From: an uncultured Caryophanales bacterium
GTDB lineage: Bacteria; Bacillota_I; Bacilli_A; RF39; UBA660
Assembly: GCA_946615975.1 (NCBI GenBank)
Contig: CAMOID010000005.1
Span: forward strand, 1 to 42,296
DNA length: 42,296 nt
Direction: 5' to 3'
Shown: positions 1 to 8,738 of the stretch, in pieces
Layout: each line of letters starts with the position of its first letter
Position numbering within the stretch: position 1 is the stretch's first letter
Position numbers and translations under genes: made by a program
Notes under the pieces: generated by a model
Database searches by the model: none
Told to the model about the DNA's origin: nothing
What the model saw: the letters and a program-made list of their open reading frames with translations, nothing else

Positions 1-27
1 CAACAAGATACAAATAATCAAGGTTAA
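1..27 (+). CDS. 3' end of an upstream gene (partial)
   Basis: Reading from base 1, eight codons (QQDTNNQG) run into a TAA stop at 25-27. The stop lies in the centre of a perfect palindrome, which is how terminators overlap stop codons elsewhere in this window, so this is probably the tail of a gene that starts outside. Eight codons are too few for any functional call, and the reading frame is inferred from the stop/hairpin arrangement alone. Confidence 0.35.
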   Translation, partial: QQDTNNQG

Positions 28-40
28 TTAACCTTGATTA
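15..40. repeat. 26-bp perfect palindrome (terminator or operator)
   Basis: Both 13-base halves (TAATCAAGGTTAA and its complement) match perfectly. The U-tract after it is poor (ATAATATTTAT), so as a terminator it would be weak. The right arm also contains TTGATT, the -35 box of the next promoter, so it could instead act as an operator. Confidence 0.6.
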
Positions 41-62
41 TAATATTTATATGATTTATAAT
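34..62 (+). promoter_or_regulatory. Promoter of the 312-residue unknown gene
   Basis: TTGATT (34-39) and TATAAT (57-62) are 17 bases apart, a good sigma-A type match. The -35 box lies in the right arm of the palindrome at 15-40. Confidence 0.65.
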
Positions 63-88
63 AAACCGCAATCAAAGGGGAATACAAT

Positions 89-1027
89 ATGGGAAAGAGA
101 ACTAAATTTTATTTAGGATATGAATTAAATGGTGCTTATACACCTTTAACTATACTTGATAATAATTTAAAGTTAGTAGATGATTCACTTACAGCAGTAA
201 TAGATTATACTACTTCTTTTGATAATGAAGGTTTATTAAGAAATGCAATTATAAATGGTCCTATGAATATTAATATTCCTCTAGGAGCAAGACTTATTTA
301 TTTATCTTCAACAAACAATCCTAATTATCCATATAGAAAAGTATTAGGATTAGATCATATATGTTATTCATTATCTAAAACATTATTAGATCCATCTGTA
401 CAAAGAAATTATTTTATTAATAATAAGTATGATGATAATCTATATACTCAATTATATTTAACTGTATTAAAGAGTAAGATTCCTATGTCAGAAATATATT
501 CGATATTAGATGATGAAGAAAGAAGAATAAAAGATCCAACAGTAATTATAAATGCTTTTAAAAAACATAGAAATGAAATTACAGGTGGAAATAATTATAT
601 CTTATCTTTCATGGATAGTGTTTATAATGAAATTTTACATGCAAATGAAATTGGTAAAAATAACTATGAATATGATCCAGATAGATTAGATTTAGAATAT
701 ATTATTGGAAGATTATATGATAATTTAACTATTAAAAAAGATAAACAAAATAATAATAGACATGATCCTGATACAGGAGCAATTTTAAGAGATGATAAAA
801 TAATTGGTTATCTTACAATATTAATATCTAAAGATATGGAAGATAAGTATAAAAGATATTTAAGAGATATAGAAGACCAAAAAGAGGAAGAAGAAACTAT
901 TGAAGTAGGAGATGTATATCGTGATTATGATGGTCATGATGAAGAATTCTTAACTACTGAAGATTTTGAAAAATATGGAGAAGATCCTGAAACACATGGT
1001 TATACAGTTAGAAAAAGTGGAATTTAA
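89..1027 (+). CDS. Unknown cytoplasmic protein, 312 residues
   Basis: I do not recognise this family. The protein has no signal peptide and no membrane segment. It is rich in Asn, Ile, Tyr and Lys, and its last 60 residues are strongly acidic, with runs of Glu and Asp around residues 263-300. The start at 89 is preceded by a good Shine-Dalgarno (AAAGGGG) and by a consensus promoter, and a strong terminator overlaps the stop codon, so it is a real single-gene transcription unit. Its codon and base use look like its neighbours. It is probably a lineage-specific protein; no function can be given. Confidence 0.8.
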   Translation: MGKRTKFYLGYELNGAYTPLTILDNNLKLVDDSLTAVIDYTTSFDNEGLLRNAIINGPMNINIPLGARLIYLSSTNNPNYPYRKVLGLDHICYSLSKTLLDPSVQRNYFINNKYDDNLYTQLYLTVLKSKIPMSEIYSILDDEERRIKDPTVIINAFKKHRNEITGGNNYILSFMDSVYNEILHANEIGKNNYEYDPDRLDLEYIIGRLYDNLTIKKDKQNNNRHDPDTGAILRDDKIIGYLTILISKDMEDKYKRYLRDIEDQKEEEETIEVGDVYRDYDGHDEEFLTTEDFEKYGEDPETHGYTVRKSGI

Positions 1028-1038
1028 TCCACTTTTTT
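1012..1038 (+). terminator. Intrinsic terminator
   Basis: Arms AAAAAGTGGA (1012-1021) and TCCACTTTTT (1028-1037) with a six-base loop that contains the stop codon of the 312-residue protein, followed by a T-run. Confidence 0.85.
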
Positions 1039-1047
1039 ATTTATATA

Positions 1048-1056
1048 TGATATTAT
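1048..1056 (+). promoter_or_regulatory. Extended -10 promoter of the M16 pair
   Basis: TGA followed by TATTAT (1051-1056) lies ten bases after the preceding terminator. I see no clear -35 box. Confidence 0.5.
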
Positions 1057-1071
1057 TAAAGAGGTGATAAC

Positions 1072-2319
1072 ATGAAGAATATTTTAAGTACAAAACCTAT
1101 TCTTAAAAGAAATACCAATGTTAATTTAGTAACATTTAAAATGGTATTTCCTATAAAAAAAGAATATAAACATGCTAACTATTTAGATATTCTAGAAAAC
1201 ATAGTTTATACAACAACTAATGAATATAAAGATAGACTAGAATTTAAAAATAAAAAATTAGAATATAGTATTATTAATTTTGAATTATCATCTTCATCAA
1301 TTGGAGATACAAGATATTTATTTTATACAATAACATTACCTAAAGAAGGTCTAATAGAAGATTATAATTTTGAAGAATCACTTAAGTTTTGTTTAAAAGC
1401 TATATATGAACCTAACTTTGAAGGTGAAGCAGTAAATGAAAAAGAATTTGAATATGAAAAAGATTATTTTGTAACTAGAATGAAAGATGTATTACAAAAT
1501 TTTAATGCTTATATAGGAAACAAAATTCAACATATTATAGATCCAGATGAATTAATGGATCCATTATATGAAAATGATTTTAATAATTTAAAAAATACAA
1601 CTAAAGAAGATTTATATACATTCTATAAAAATAATATTATAGATAATAATTATGCTTTATATGTATGGGGTAACTTTGATGAAGATAAAATGATTGAATT
1701 ATGTAATAAGTATTTCAAACAAGATAAAAAAACTATTGAATATGAATATAATTACTTCAATATTATTCCAATGGCAATGCCAAAATTTACTCAAGAAGAT
1801 ATTCCATTTCAACAATCAATGTTATTAATTCAATATCAATTAGAAAACTATAAACCAGAAGAATATGTTTATATGTATATGTTAAATCAAATATTATCTG
1901 GTCCAGAATGTAAATTATTATTTAATGAATTAAGATTAAAGAATGATTTAGTTTATCATGTATCTACAGATTCTAAATCTAAAAATGGTTTCTTTGAAGT
2001 ATATGCATTTATTTCTAATGATAACTTAGATAAGACTATTGATAATATAGAAAATATTATTAATAATCTAATTAAAGATGAAGATTATTTAAATACTTGT
2101 TTTGCTAAAATATTAAAATCATATGAAATAGATATGATTAAAGAAAAAGACAATGAATCTAAAGAAATAAATGATATATTAGATCATGATTTAAAACAAG
2201 ATACTTTAGAAGAAGAATATAATAAATTAAAAGAAATATCATCTAAAGATATGATTAATTATATTAATAGAATAAAGAAAACAAATACTATTTTCTTAAG
2301 AGGTGGTTCTAATGATTAA
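1072..2319 (+). CDS. ymfF: M16 peptidase-like protein without zinc site (YmfF type)
   Basis: A 415-residue protein with the length and layout of the B. subtilis YmfF-type M16B subunit. The two-lobe insulinase/processing-peptidase fold is suggested by the N-terminal stretch ending in TRYLFYTITLP and the later SGPECKLLFNELRLKNDLVY segment, which resembles the G-x-G...LF..lRe..gLaY element of M16 proteins. There is no HxxEH zinc motif, so it should be the non-catalytic partner. It overlaps the next gene, which does carry the motif, by 8 bases, so the two are translationally coupled and probably form a heterodimer. Public annotation links YmfF/YmfH-type proteins to EF-P modification, but nothing in this window tests that. 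Shine-Dalgarno GAGGTGAT sits before the ATG. Confidence 0.8.
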   Translation: MKNILSTKPILKRNTNVNLVTFKMVFPIKKEYKHANYLDILENIVYTTTNEYKDRLEFKNKKLEYSIINFELSSSSIGDTRYLFYTITLPKEGLIEDYNFEESLKFCLKAIYEPNFEGEAVNEKEFEYEKDYFVTRMKDVLQNFNAYIGNKIQHIIDPDELMDPLYENDFNNLKNTTKEDLYTFYKNNIIDNNYALYVWGNFDEDKMIELCNKYFKQDKKTIEYEYNYFNIIPMAMPKFTQEDIPFQQSMLLIQYQLENYKPEEYVYMYMLNQILSGPECKLLFNELRLKNDLVYHVSTDSKSKNGFFEVYAFISNDNLDKTIDNIENIINNLIKDEDYLNTCFAKILKSYEIDMIKEKDNESKEINDILDHDLKQDTLEEEYNKLKEISSKDMINYINRIKKTNTIFLRGGSND

Positions 2320-3556
2320 AAGAGAATGTATTCAATTAGAAAATGGTTTAAGAATAGTAATAGTAAATGATAATACTAAACATATTCAATATGGTGAATT
2401 AAAAGTATTATTTGGTGGTAGAACTAAGAAAGTAAAAGTAAATGATGAAATAATTACAATACCAGATGGTATAGCTCATTTACTAGAACATACAGTATAT
2501 GAAAATACAATATATGGTAATTTAAATACATATTTTAAAGAAAACTATATTGATTCTAATGCATTTACAGCATATGATTCAACAGGATATTATATTGAAA
2601 CAGTATTTGATTTCAAAGAACATTTACAAGAATTAATTAAAGCAGTTAATACTCCTGTATTTACTGATGAAAACTTAGAACATATTAAATTACCAATATA
2701 TGAAGAAATAAAAGGTGTTAAAGATCAAAAATATAAGATATATAATGATGCTAGAACACACAATATATTAGTTGATAATGACTATATAGATAATGTTGGT
2801 AATATAGAAGATATTAAAGGTATAACAAAAGAATATTTAATGAAAATATATAAAATATTCTATCAACCATGTAATCAAGTTATTACTATTTCAGGTAACT
2901 ATGATATAAAAGAAATAGTTAAAATGATAGAAGATACATATAATGAATTAAATATAGAACGAGTAGAGTATGAAATATTAGATAAAGATTCAAATACTGA
3001 TTTTAGAGAAAAAGTAGTTGAAGTAGTAGATCCAAAATATAATGATATATATTGCATGACATTTAAAATAGATACATCTAAATATACATTTGAAGATATA
3101 AGAAAAATGAGATACTATGTTAATTATTATATTTCTAATATTTTCAGTGATGATAGAGAAGCATTTAAAGAAGCATTTGAAAAAGGATATACTAAATATA
3201 GTTTTAATAGAACAAGTTCATTTAATTATATAGATAATTGTTTGTTAATTGATATAGAACTAGAAACATCTAATATTAAAGAAGTTAAAAAGATTATATT
3301 AGATACATTAAACAAAAAAGAAATAGATAGAAATGAATTTAAATTAAAACATAAATCAGTAGTAATAGATAGTATATTAAGATCTGATAATATATATAAA
3401 GTAGTAAGTGAATATTCATATAATATTATTAAATATAATTTTGATGGAATTGATACAGTTGAATTTGTAGACTCATTAAATGTAGATGAATGTATAAAAT
3501 ATATTAATGAATTAGATTTTAGTAACTATGCTGAAATAATAGATAGAAAAGAATAA
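2312..3556 (+). CDS. ymfH: M16 family zinc peptidase (YmfH type)
   Basis: A 414-residue M16B metallopeptidase. The inverted zinc motif HLLEH is at residues 56-60 (H56, E59, H60), and the expected third ligand, a Glu in YEEIK, follows about 72 residues later. I place the start at the ATG at 2312 because AGAGGTGG is spaced correctly in front of it; a GTG nine bases upstream overlaps that Shine-Dalgarno. The first eight bases overlap the end of the YmfF-type gene. Known M16B pairs combine one active and one inactive subunit, which fits here. The substrate is unknown. A GAAA-loop terminator closes the unit, so the ABC exporter gene that follows is probably transcribed separately. Confidence 0.88.
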   Translation: MIKRECIQLENGLRIVIVNDNTKHIQYGELKVLFGGRTKKVKVNDEIITIPDGIAHLLEHTVYENTIYGNLNTYFKENYIDSNAFTAYDSTGYYIETVFDFKEHLQELIKAVNTPVFTDENLEHIKLPIYEEIKGVKDQKYKIYNDARTHNILVDNDYIDNVGNIEDIKGITKEYLMKIYKIFYQPCNQVITISGNYDIKEIVKMIEDTYNELNIERVEYEILDKDSNTDFREKVVEVVDPKYNDIYCMTFKIDTSKYTFEDIRKMRYYVNYYISNIFSDDREAFKEAFEKGYTKYSFNRTSSFNYIDNCLLIDIELETSNIKEVKKIILDTLNKKEIDRNEFKLKHKSVVIDSILRSDNIYKVVSEYSYNIIKYNFDGIDTVEFVDSLNVDECIKYINELDFSNYAEIIDRKE

Positions 3557-3573
3557 GAAATTATTCTTTTTTT
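3547..3573 (+). terminator. Intrinsic terminator with GAAA loop
   Basis: Arms AAAAGAATAA (3547-3556) and TTATTCTTTT (3561-3570) enclose a GAAA tetraloop, followed by TTT. The 5' arm contains the stop codon of ymfH. Confidence 0.88.
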
Positions 3574-3597
3574 GTTTCATAAATACAAATACTATAC

Positions 3598-3603
3598 TAT
3601 AAT
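3598..3603 (+). promoter_or_regulatory. -10 box of the ABC exporter gene
   Basis: TATAAT, 20 bases before the start codon. A weak TTTCAT (3575-3580) is 17 bases upstream and could serve as the -35 box. Confidence 0.5.
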
Positions 3604-3623
3604 TATGATAATAGGTGAGGCAT

Positions 3624-5381
3624 ATGAAAAAGAATAAAAAGAAAAAACAAATCACTTTTTTTACAAATATTAAAAAAACATATAGATATGCAAAACAAGG
3701 TAGAAAATATTTATTTTTATTTTTTATTACAAATATAATGCTTACAATTATATCTGTTGCAGTACCAATAATTACTGCAAAAAGAGTATTATATTTAACT
3801 GATGGTGTTTGGCAACAATTATCATTAGTAGCTATAGCTATATTCGTTATAGAAATAGGAAGAAATATAACTAGATATTTATCTTCTTGGTCATATAATA
3901 AATATTATTTTGATGTAAGAAGAAACTTACAAATAGATTTAGCAAGAGAAACATTAAAGATTACACAAGAAGAATTAAATAGTAAATCATCAGGTGTTTT
4001 TATTGAACGTATTAACAATGACACTGATCAAATATCAGATATATTTGGTGAAATGATAGAATATATAACAAGTATTATATCTTCTACAGGTATTTTAATA
4101 AGTACATTATTTATTAATTATACAATCTTTATAGCTTATTTAACTTTTATTATATTAATATTCTTTGTTAATAAGAAGTTTGCAGAAATAAATCAATCAT
4201 ATAGAAAAGAATGGAAGAAATCGAGAGAAAAAACAGGTGGATTTATAACTGAAATAGTAAGAGGAGCAAAAGATATAAAGATATTAGATGCTGAAGAATC
4301 ATTCTTAGAAAAAGCAGATAATTATTTAAAAGAAACAAATAAAATATCCTTTAAGTATTGGCATATAAGAGCTACTAATAGATTATTTAAAGGTAATATA
4401 AGTGATCTATGTGATTTATTAATATCATTGTTATTAATAAAAATGCTATTAAAAGGAAAATTATTAGTAGCTTCAGCTTTAATAATATATAATTATCATT
4501 GGCAAATATTAAATTTATCTTCTTACATTGAAAATATATTTGAAATGGTTAAAACATTTGACTTAGCAGCTAATAGAATATTTGGTATAGTTGATGGAGA
4601 TGAATTTGATAAAGAAGTATTTGGTAAAAATGAATTAATTAAATTTGATGGCAATATTGAATTTAAAAATGTATCATTCTCATATGAAGATAAAGTACCT
4701 GTATTAAAGAAAATGAGCTTTAAAATAAATGCAAATGAAACAGTTGCATTTGTAGGTTCATCTGGAGCAGGTAAATCTACAATATTTAATCTTATAAGTG
4801 CTGTTAATAAAGTTAAATCAGGTCAAATAACATTTGATGGTGTAGATATTAATAGTTTATCTAAACACTCTATAAGAGGTAATTTAAGTATTATTTCTCA
4901 AAACCCATATATTTATAATATGAGTATTAAAGATAATCTTAAAATAATAAAAAAAGATGCTACAATGCAAGAAATAAGAGATGTATGTCGAATGGCATGT
5001 CTTGAAGATTTTATTAACTCTTTACCACATAAATACAATACAATTGTAGGTGAAGGTGGAGTAACACTTTCAGGTGGGCAAAAACAAAGATTAGCAATTG
5101 CAAGAGCTTTATTATTAAAGACTGAAATTATTCTATTTGATGAAGCAACATCTGCTTTAGATAATATTACTCAAGCAAAAATACAACAAGCTATTAATAA
5201 TATGAAAGGTGAGTATACTATATTAATAATTGCTCATAGAATTACTACTGTTAAAAACGCAGATAAGATATTTGTAATTGACAAAGGTAAGGTAGTAGAT
5301 GTAGGATCTCATAAAGAATTATTAAAAAATAGTAAAGCTTATCAAAAATTATATGCTGAAGAATTAGAAAGTGAAAATTAA
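3624..5381 (+). CDS. ABC exporter half-transporter (MsbA/MdlB-like)
   Basis: A 585-residue fusion of a type-IV exporter membrane domain (about residues 25-310, several hydrophobic helices) and an ATPase domain. The ATPase shows Walker A GSSGAGKST near residue 380, the signature LSGGQKQRLAIARAL near 485, Walker B IILFDEA followed by the D-loop SALD near 505, and the H-loop IAHR near 537. One such half-transporter normally works as a homodimer exporting lipids, drugs or peptides; there is no peptidase C39 domain. The ATG at 3624 is preferred over a GTG at 3615 because the GTG lies inside the Shine-Dalgarno AGGTGAGG. It has its own -10 box and terminator. Substrate unknown. Confidence 0.92.
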   Translation: MKKNKKKKQITFFTNIKKTYRYAKQGRKYLFLFFITNIMLTIISVAVPIITAKRVLYLTDGVWQQLSLVAIAIFVIEIGRNITRYLSSWSYNKYYFDVRRNLQIDLARETLKITQEELNSKSSGVFIERINNDTDQISDIFGEMIEYITSIISSTGILISTLFINYTIFIAYLTFIILIFFVNKKFAEINQSYRKEWKKSREKTGGFITEIVRGAKDIKILDAEESFLEKADNYLKETNKISFKYWHIRATNRLFKGNISDLCDLLISLLLIKMLLKGKLLVASALIIYNYHWQILNLSSYIENIFEMVKTFDLAANRIFGIVDGDEFDKEVFGKNELIKFDGNIEFKNVSFSYEDKVPVLKKMSFKINANETVAFVGSSGAGKSTIFNLISAVNKVKSGQITFDGVDINSLSKHSIRGNLSIISQNPYIYNMSIKDNLKIIKKDATMQEIRDVCRMACLEDFINSLPHKYNTIVGEGGVTLSGGQKQRLAIARALLLKTEIILFDEATSALDNITQAKIQQAINNMKGEYTILIIAHRITTVKNADKIFVIDKGKVVDVGSHKELLKNSKAYQKLYAEELESEN

Positions 5382-5396
5382 TCACTTTCTTTTTTT
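5366..5396 (+). terminator. Intrinsic terminator
   Basis: Arms AGAAAGTGA (5366-5374) and TCACTTTCT (5382-5390), loop containing the stop codon, then six Ts. Confidence 0.88.
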
Positions 5397-5414
5397 GCAT
5401 AAAAATCATAAATA

Positions 5415-5423
5415 TGCTATTAT
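5415..5423 (+). promoter_or_regulatory. Extended -10 promoter
   Basis: TGC followed by TATTAT, 19 bases after the preceding terminator and upstream of the 499-residue unknown gene. Confidence 0.5.
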
Positions 5424-5450
5424 ATTACCTCGTGTAAAGGGGTTAATAAT

Positions 5451-6950
5451 ATGGAATGGTATAATGTATTTAACAAAGGTATACCTACTGATAAAGCAAT
5501 GGGATTTACATTAGATATAGTAGGTCAAAACTGTTCTACAAATAATGAAAAATTTATAAAAGCTGTAACAGATGAACTAGTAGAATTAAATGATATTATA
5601 GAAAATGAAACTGGTTCTAAAGTACCTATAAGAAAAGGATTATTTGCAATTACCATGGATGAAAACTTAGAACAACATCTAACATTTAATCCACAAATAT
5701 ATATATTAAGTTTATTAGACTATTTAGATTCTAATGTATCTGTTCAAAGTGAAATGTTAGAAAGTAAATTAGTAGAACTTGCTAAAAAGAGATTACATGA
5801 ACTTAAAAATATTAAATACTCAGTTCAATTAGAAAAATCATTTCCTACTTTATATGAAGAATATAAATTTATTGAAGATAAATATAATGATATGGTAGAA
5901 ATGAGAAAAAGATATGTATTTGGTAAAAAACTAGGATTAGTTGATGAAGAAGCATATCAAAGAAACTTAGAAAAATATAAAGAATTATTTGCACAATTTG
6001 GTTTAAATATGAATACTGTAAATGTTAAAGCATATGTAGAACATATTTATAAGAAATGTATGCAACAATTAAAACCAGAGTTATATGATAAAATTACTGA
6101 TTTAATATCATCTATTCCAATTTCTATGGATAAATTTGATGATTGTTTAGATAAAGAAAAATTCGAATTATTGATGGCATGTTCAGCATTATCAAATGCT
6201 AACTTTAATAAAGAAGATGCTATTTCAAATATCAGTTATTTAACTCAATACTTTAGAGAACATGAAGATGATATGGATTCTGATATATCAGTTATAATGT
6301 ATATGAATGGAGAAGATAAAACTCTTACAAGAAAAGATCTTTATAAATTATATAAAGAGTTCTTAATTAATAATCCAGAAGTAAAAATAGTAAGAAAAAC
6401 AAGAGAAGATTTTGTTGGTAAATCATATGAAGATATACTTGCATACTTAAATTCATTTAAAGGTGAACTTGAAGTATCATGGGATATCTTACCATCAGGT
6501 GAATCTCTATTTGAAAGAACTAGATCAAGTGAATCTACATTAACTGATGAAGAAAGAAAACAAAAAGAAGCTAATAAAGAAAGAATATTACAAGAAAAAG
6601 AAGATTTCTTTAACAATAATAAACCTTACTTATTATTAAAAGGAAAGAATTCATTCTTAGGATATATAGGTTATATATATCCAAATGCATATGTAGTATT
6701 AGAAAAGTTCTTTAAAAATAAAAAAGGTACTTCAATAGCAGAAGATGCTATATATATAATGAAAGTTGAAGAATTCTTAGATTTATCTATGAAATCTAGA
6801 CCTGAAATTATAGAAAATCATCTATGTCATAGAGTAACTCATCATCGTGGATGGCAAGGCAAAGTAATAGATTTTTTAAGAAAAGAAGCTACTGAAGATA
6901 CTATTGAAAGAGTTCAAATATTTGAAAATCAAATTAGACATTTAAATTAG
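5451..6950 (+). CDS. Unknown cytoplasmic protein, 499 residues
   Basis: I do not recognise this protein. It has no membrane segment or signal peptide and is mostly charged and probably helical, with a Glu/Lys-rich stretch around residues 365-385. Near the C-terminus there is a compact cluster of His and Cys (H457, C459, H460, H464, H465) followed by R466-G467-W468, which could be a metal- or nucleic-acid-binding site; this is a guess from composition. It is a single-gene unit with Shine-Dalgarno AAAGGGG, an extended -10 promoter and a perfect palindromic terminator. Its codon use matches the neighbours, so it is likely a long-term resident of the lineage and not a recent import. Confidence 0.82.
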   Translation: MEWYNVFNKGIPTDKAMGFTLDIVGQNCSTNNEKFIKAVTDELVELNDIIENETGSKVPIRKGLFAITMDENLEQHLTFNPQIYILSLLDYLDSNVSVQSEMLESKLVELAKKRLHELKNIKYSVQLEKSFPTLYEEYKFIEDKYNDMVEMRKRYVFGKKLGLVDEEAYQRNLEKYKELFAQFGLNMNTVNVKAYVEHIYKKCMQQLKPELYDKITDLISSIPISMDKFDDCLDKEKFELLMACSALSNANFNKEDAISNISYLTQYFREHEDDMDSDISVIMYMNGEDKTLTRKDLYKLYKEFLINNPEVKIVRKTREDFVGKSYEDILAYLNSFKGELEVSWDILPSGESLFERTRSSESTLTDEERKQKEANKERILQEKEDFFNNNKPYLLLKGKNSFLGYIGYIYPNAYVVLEKFFKNKKGTSIAEDAIYIMKVEEFLDLSMKSRPEIIENHLCHRVTHHRGWQGKVIDFLRKEATEDTIERVQIFENQIRHLN

Positions 6951-6951
6951 T

Positions 6952-6981
6952 AAAAACAAGATAATATTATCTTGTTTTTTT
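6952..6981 (+). terminator. Intrinsic terminator, perfect palindrome
   Basis: Arms AAAAACAAGATAAT (6952-6965) and ATTATCTTGTTTTT (6966-6979) are directly joined, so the RNA loop is formed by the inner AT pairs. A T-run follows. It lies one base after the stop of the 499-residue protein. Confidence 0.88.
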
Positions 6982-6989
6982 ATATATTA

Positions 6990-6998
6990 TGATATAAT
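6990..6998 (+). promoter_or_regulatory. Extended -10 promoter of the cca operon
   Basis: TGA followed by TATAAT (6993-6998), nine bases after the terminator T-run, so any -35 contact falls in the terminator 3' arm (TTGTTT, 6972-6977, spacer 15). Confidence 0.6.
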
Positions 6999-7015
6999 CA
7001 ATATGGTGACTTTAG

Positions 7016-8101
7016 ATGAATAAAAATATCAAAGATAAGTTAGAAAAATTCATTAATAAAGGATATAAAGCCTATGTAGTTGGAGGATATGTACGTGATC
7101 ATTTATTAGGAAATGAATCATTTGATATAGATATAGCTACTAATGCTTTACCTAAAGAAGTAATAGATGTATTAGACTTAGATTCATTTACAAATGATAC
7201 ATACGGATCGCTATATTTTGAAGAAGGAAAATATAACTTTGATATTACTACATTTAGAAAAGAATTATCATATGAATCTAGAAAACCAACTGAATATGAA
7301 TATATTGAAACACTTGAAGAAGATGTAGTAAGAAGAGATTTTACTATAAATTCATTATATATGGATATAGATGATAATATTATAGATTTAGTAGATGGAG
7401 AAGCTGACTTAAATAATAAAATTATAAGAATGGTTGGAGATATTAATACTAAATGTAAAGAAGATCCTCTTAGAATATTAAGAGCTATTAGATTCCATAC
7501 TATATTAGGATTTAAATTAGAAGATAATTTATATAATTATATAAAAGATAATACATATTTAGTAAGTAGTTTATCTAATGAAAGAATAAAAGAAGAATTA
7601 GATTTAATATTAGAAAATGATAATAAATTAGAAGGTATTAAAATAATTAAAGAATTAGGATTAGATAAAGCATTAAATCTAGAAATACCAGATGATATAA
7701 AATATACATCATCTTATCTTGGAATGTATTATCAAATAAAGAATAATTTAGTATTTACTAAAAGCGAAAAAGATACATTAGAACGTATAGATAAAATAAT
7801 TAAATATGGTATAATAGATAACATAACTCTATATCAATACGGTTTATTTGCTTGCTCAATTGCAGGTGAATTACTAGATGTAGATCAATCTGCTATATCT
7901 AATGAATATAAAGAATTACCTATATATAATAGATCAGATATTGATATTACAGGTAATGATATTATTAATATATTAAATATAGAACCAGGAGAAAAAATAG
8001 AAGAAGTATTATCTGATATAGAAATAAATATCTTATATAATAAATTAGATAATGATTTAAATACTATATCAGATTATGTTTATAAGAATTGGAGGAAATA
8101 G
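7016..8101 (+). CDS. cca: CCA tRNA nucleotidyltransferase
   Basis: This enzyme adds or repairs the 3' CCA end of tRNAs, using CTP and ATP without a nucleic acid template. The 361-residue class II enzyme shows the head-domain motif G23-G24-Y-V-R27-D28, the metal-binding D37-x-D39, the RRDFTINSLYMD motif and the neck-domain stretch DPLRILRAIRF. It is somewhat shorter than many Bacillota homologues, mainly in the C-terminal tail. The ATG at 7016 follows GGTGA by six bases; an earlier ATG at 7003 runs quickly into a stop. It is the first gene of a tight operon with dnaD, nth and yfhO; dnaD starts two bases after its last base. Confidence 0.95.
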   Translation: MNKNIKDKLEKFINKGYKAYVVGGYVRDHLLGNESFDIDIATNALPKEVIDVLDLDSFTNDTYGSLYFEEGKYNFDITTFRKELSYESRKPTEYEYIETLEEDVVRRDFTINSLYMDIDDNIIDLVDGEADLNNKIIRMVGDINTKCKEDPLRILRAIRFHTILGFKLEDNLYNYIKDNTYLVSSLSNERIKEELDLILENDNKLEGIKIIKELGLDKALNLEIPDDIKYTSSYLGMYYQIKNNLVFTKSEKDTLERIDKIIKYGIIDNITLYQYGLFACSIAGELLDVDQSAISNEYKELPIYNRSDIDITGNDIINILNIEPGEKIEEVLSDIEINILYNKLDNDLNTISDYVYKNWRK

Positions 8102-8102
8102 T

Positions 8103-8738
8103 ATGAATGAAATTGTATATAATACTTTAAAGAAAAAAGATTATATTGTTAAAAATTTCTTACTAAAAATCATTAAAGATATGGATTTATCTTTAAATGA
8201 AGCTATTTTAATCATATATTTTATGAATCAAGAAACTCCAGTTTTAGATATAGATAATATAAAAGAAGAAGCATATCTTTCAGAAGAAGAAATCATGGAA
8301 GCATATGAAAAATTAGTTACAATAGGAATATTAGAAACTAAAGTAATAAATCAAAATGGTATAAGAGAAGAAATAATAAGTTTAGATAATATTATTAAAT
8401 CTGTATCTCAAGATATTACTAAAGAAGGTAAAGCCAAATTAACTGTTGATTTATTTCAAAAGTTTGAAGAAGAATTTGGAAGACCACTTTCTCCAATGGA
8501 ATATGAAATTATTAATAATTGGTTAGACAATGGTACTTCTGAAGAATTAATATTAGAAGCTTTAAAAGAAGCTATATATAACAATGTTAAATCATTAAGA
8601 TATATTGAAAAAATATTATTAAATTGGAAAGATAAAGGATATAAGAATAAATCTGATGTATCAAATGGTCTAATTCAAGAATCAAATGATAATGTTTTAA
8701 CAGATTTATATGATTTTAATTGGTTAGATAATGAATAA
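8103..8738 (+). CDS. dnaD: DnaD-family replication protein
   Basis: DnaD proteins help to load the replicative helicase during initiation and restart of chromosome replication in low-GC Gram-positives. The 211-residue protein has an N-terminal winged-helix-like region (about residues 1-100) and a C-terminal DDBH2/DnaB-DnaD domain around residues 115-185, recognised by the EFGRPLSPMEYEII stretch and the final RYIEKILLNW (the YxxxILxxW motif). The start is the ATG at 8103, just after GGAGG; the longer frame beginning at 8076 lies inside cca and has no Shine-Dalgarno. The order dnaD-nth is the same as in B. subtilis. It overlaps nth by eight bases. Confidence 0.9.
   Translation: MNEIVYNTLKKKDYIVKNFLLKIIKDMDLSLNEAILIIYFMNQETPVLDIDNIKEEAYLSEEEIMEAYEKLVTIGILETKVINQNGIREEIISLDNIIKSVSQDITKEGKAKLTVDLFQKFEEEFGRPLSPMEYEIINNWLDNGTSEELILEALKEAIYNNVKSLRYIEKILLNWKDKGYKNKSDVSNGLIQESNDNVLTDLYDFNWLDNE

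Noticed and set aside
1072-5381. M16 pair plus ABC exporter as a peptide-toxin (bacteriocin, Alb-like) cluster
   Set aside because: There is no precursor peptide or radical SAM gene, the space between the pair and the exporter is only 67 bases, and it holds a strong terminator and a separate -10 box.
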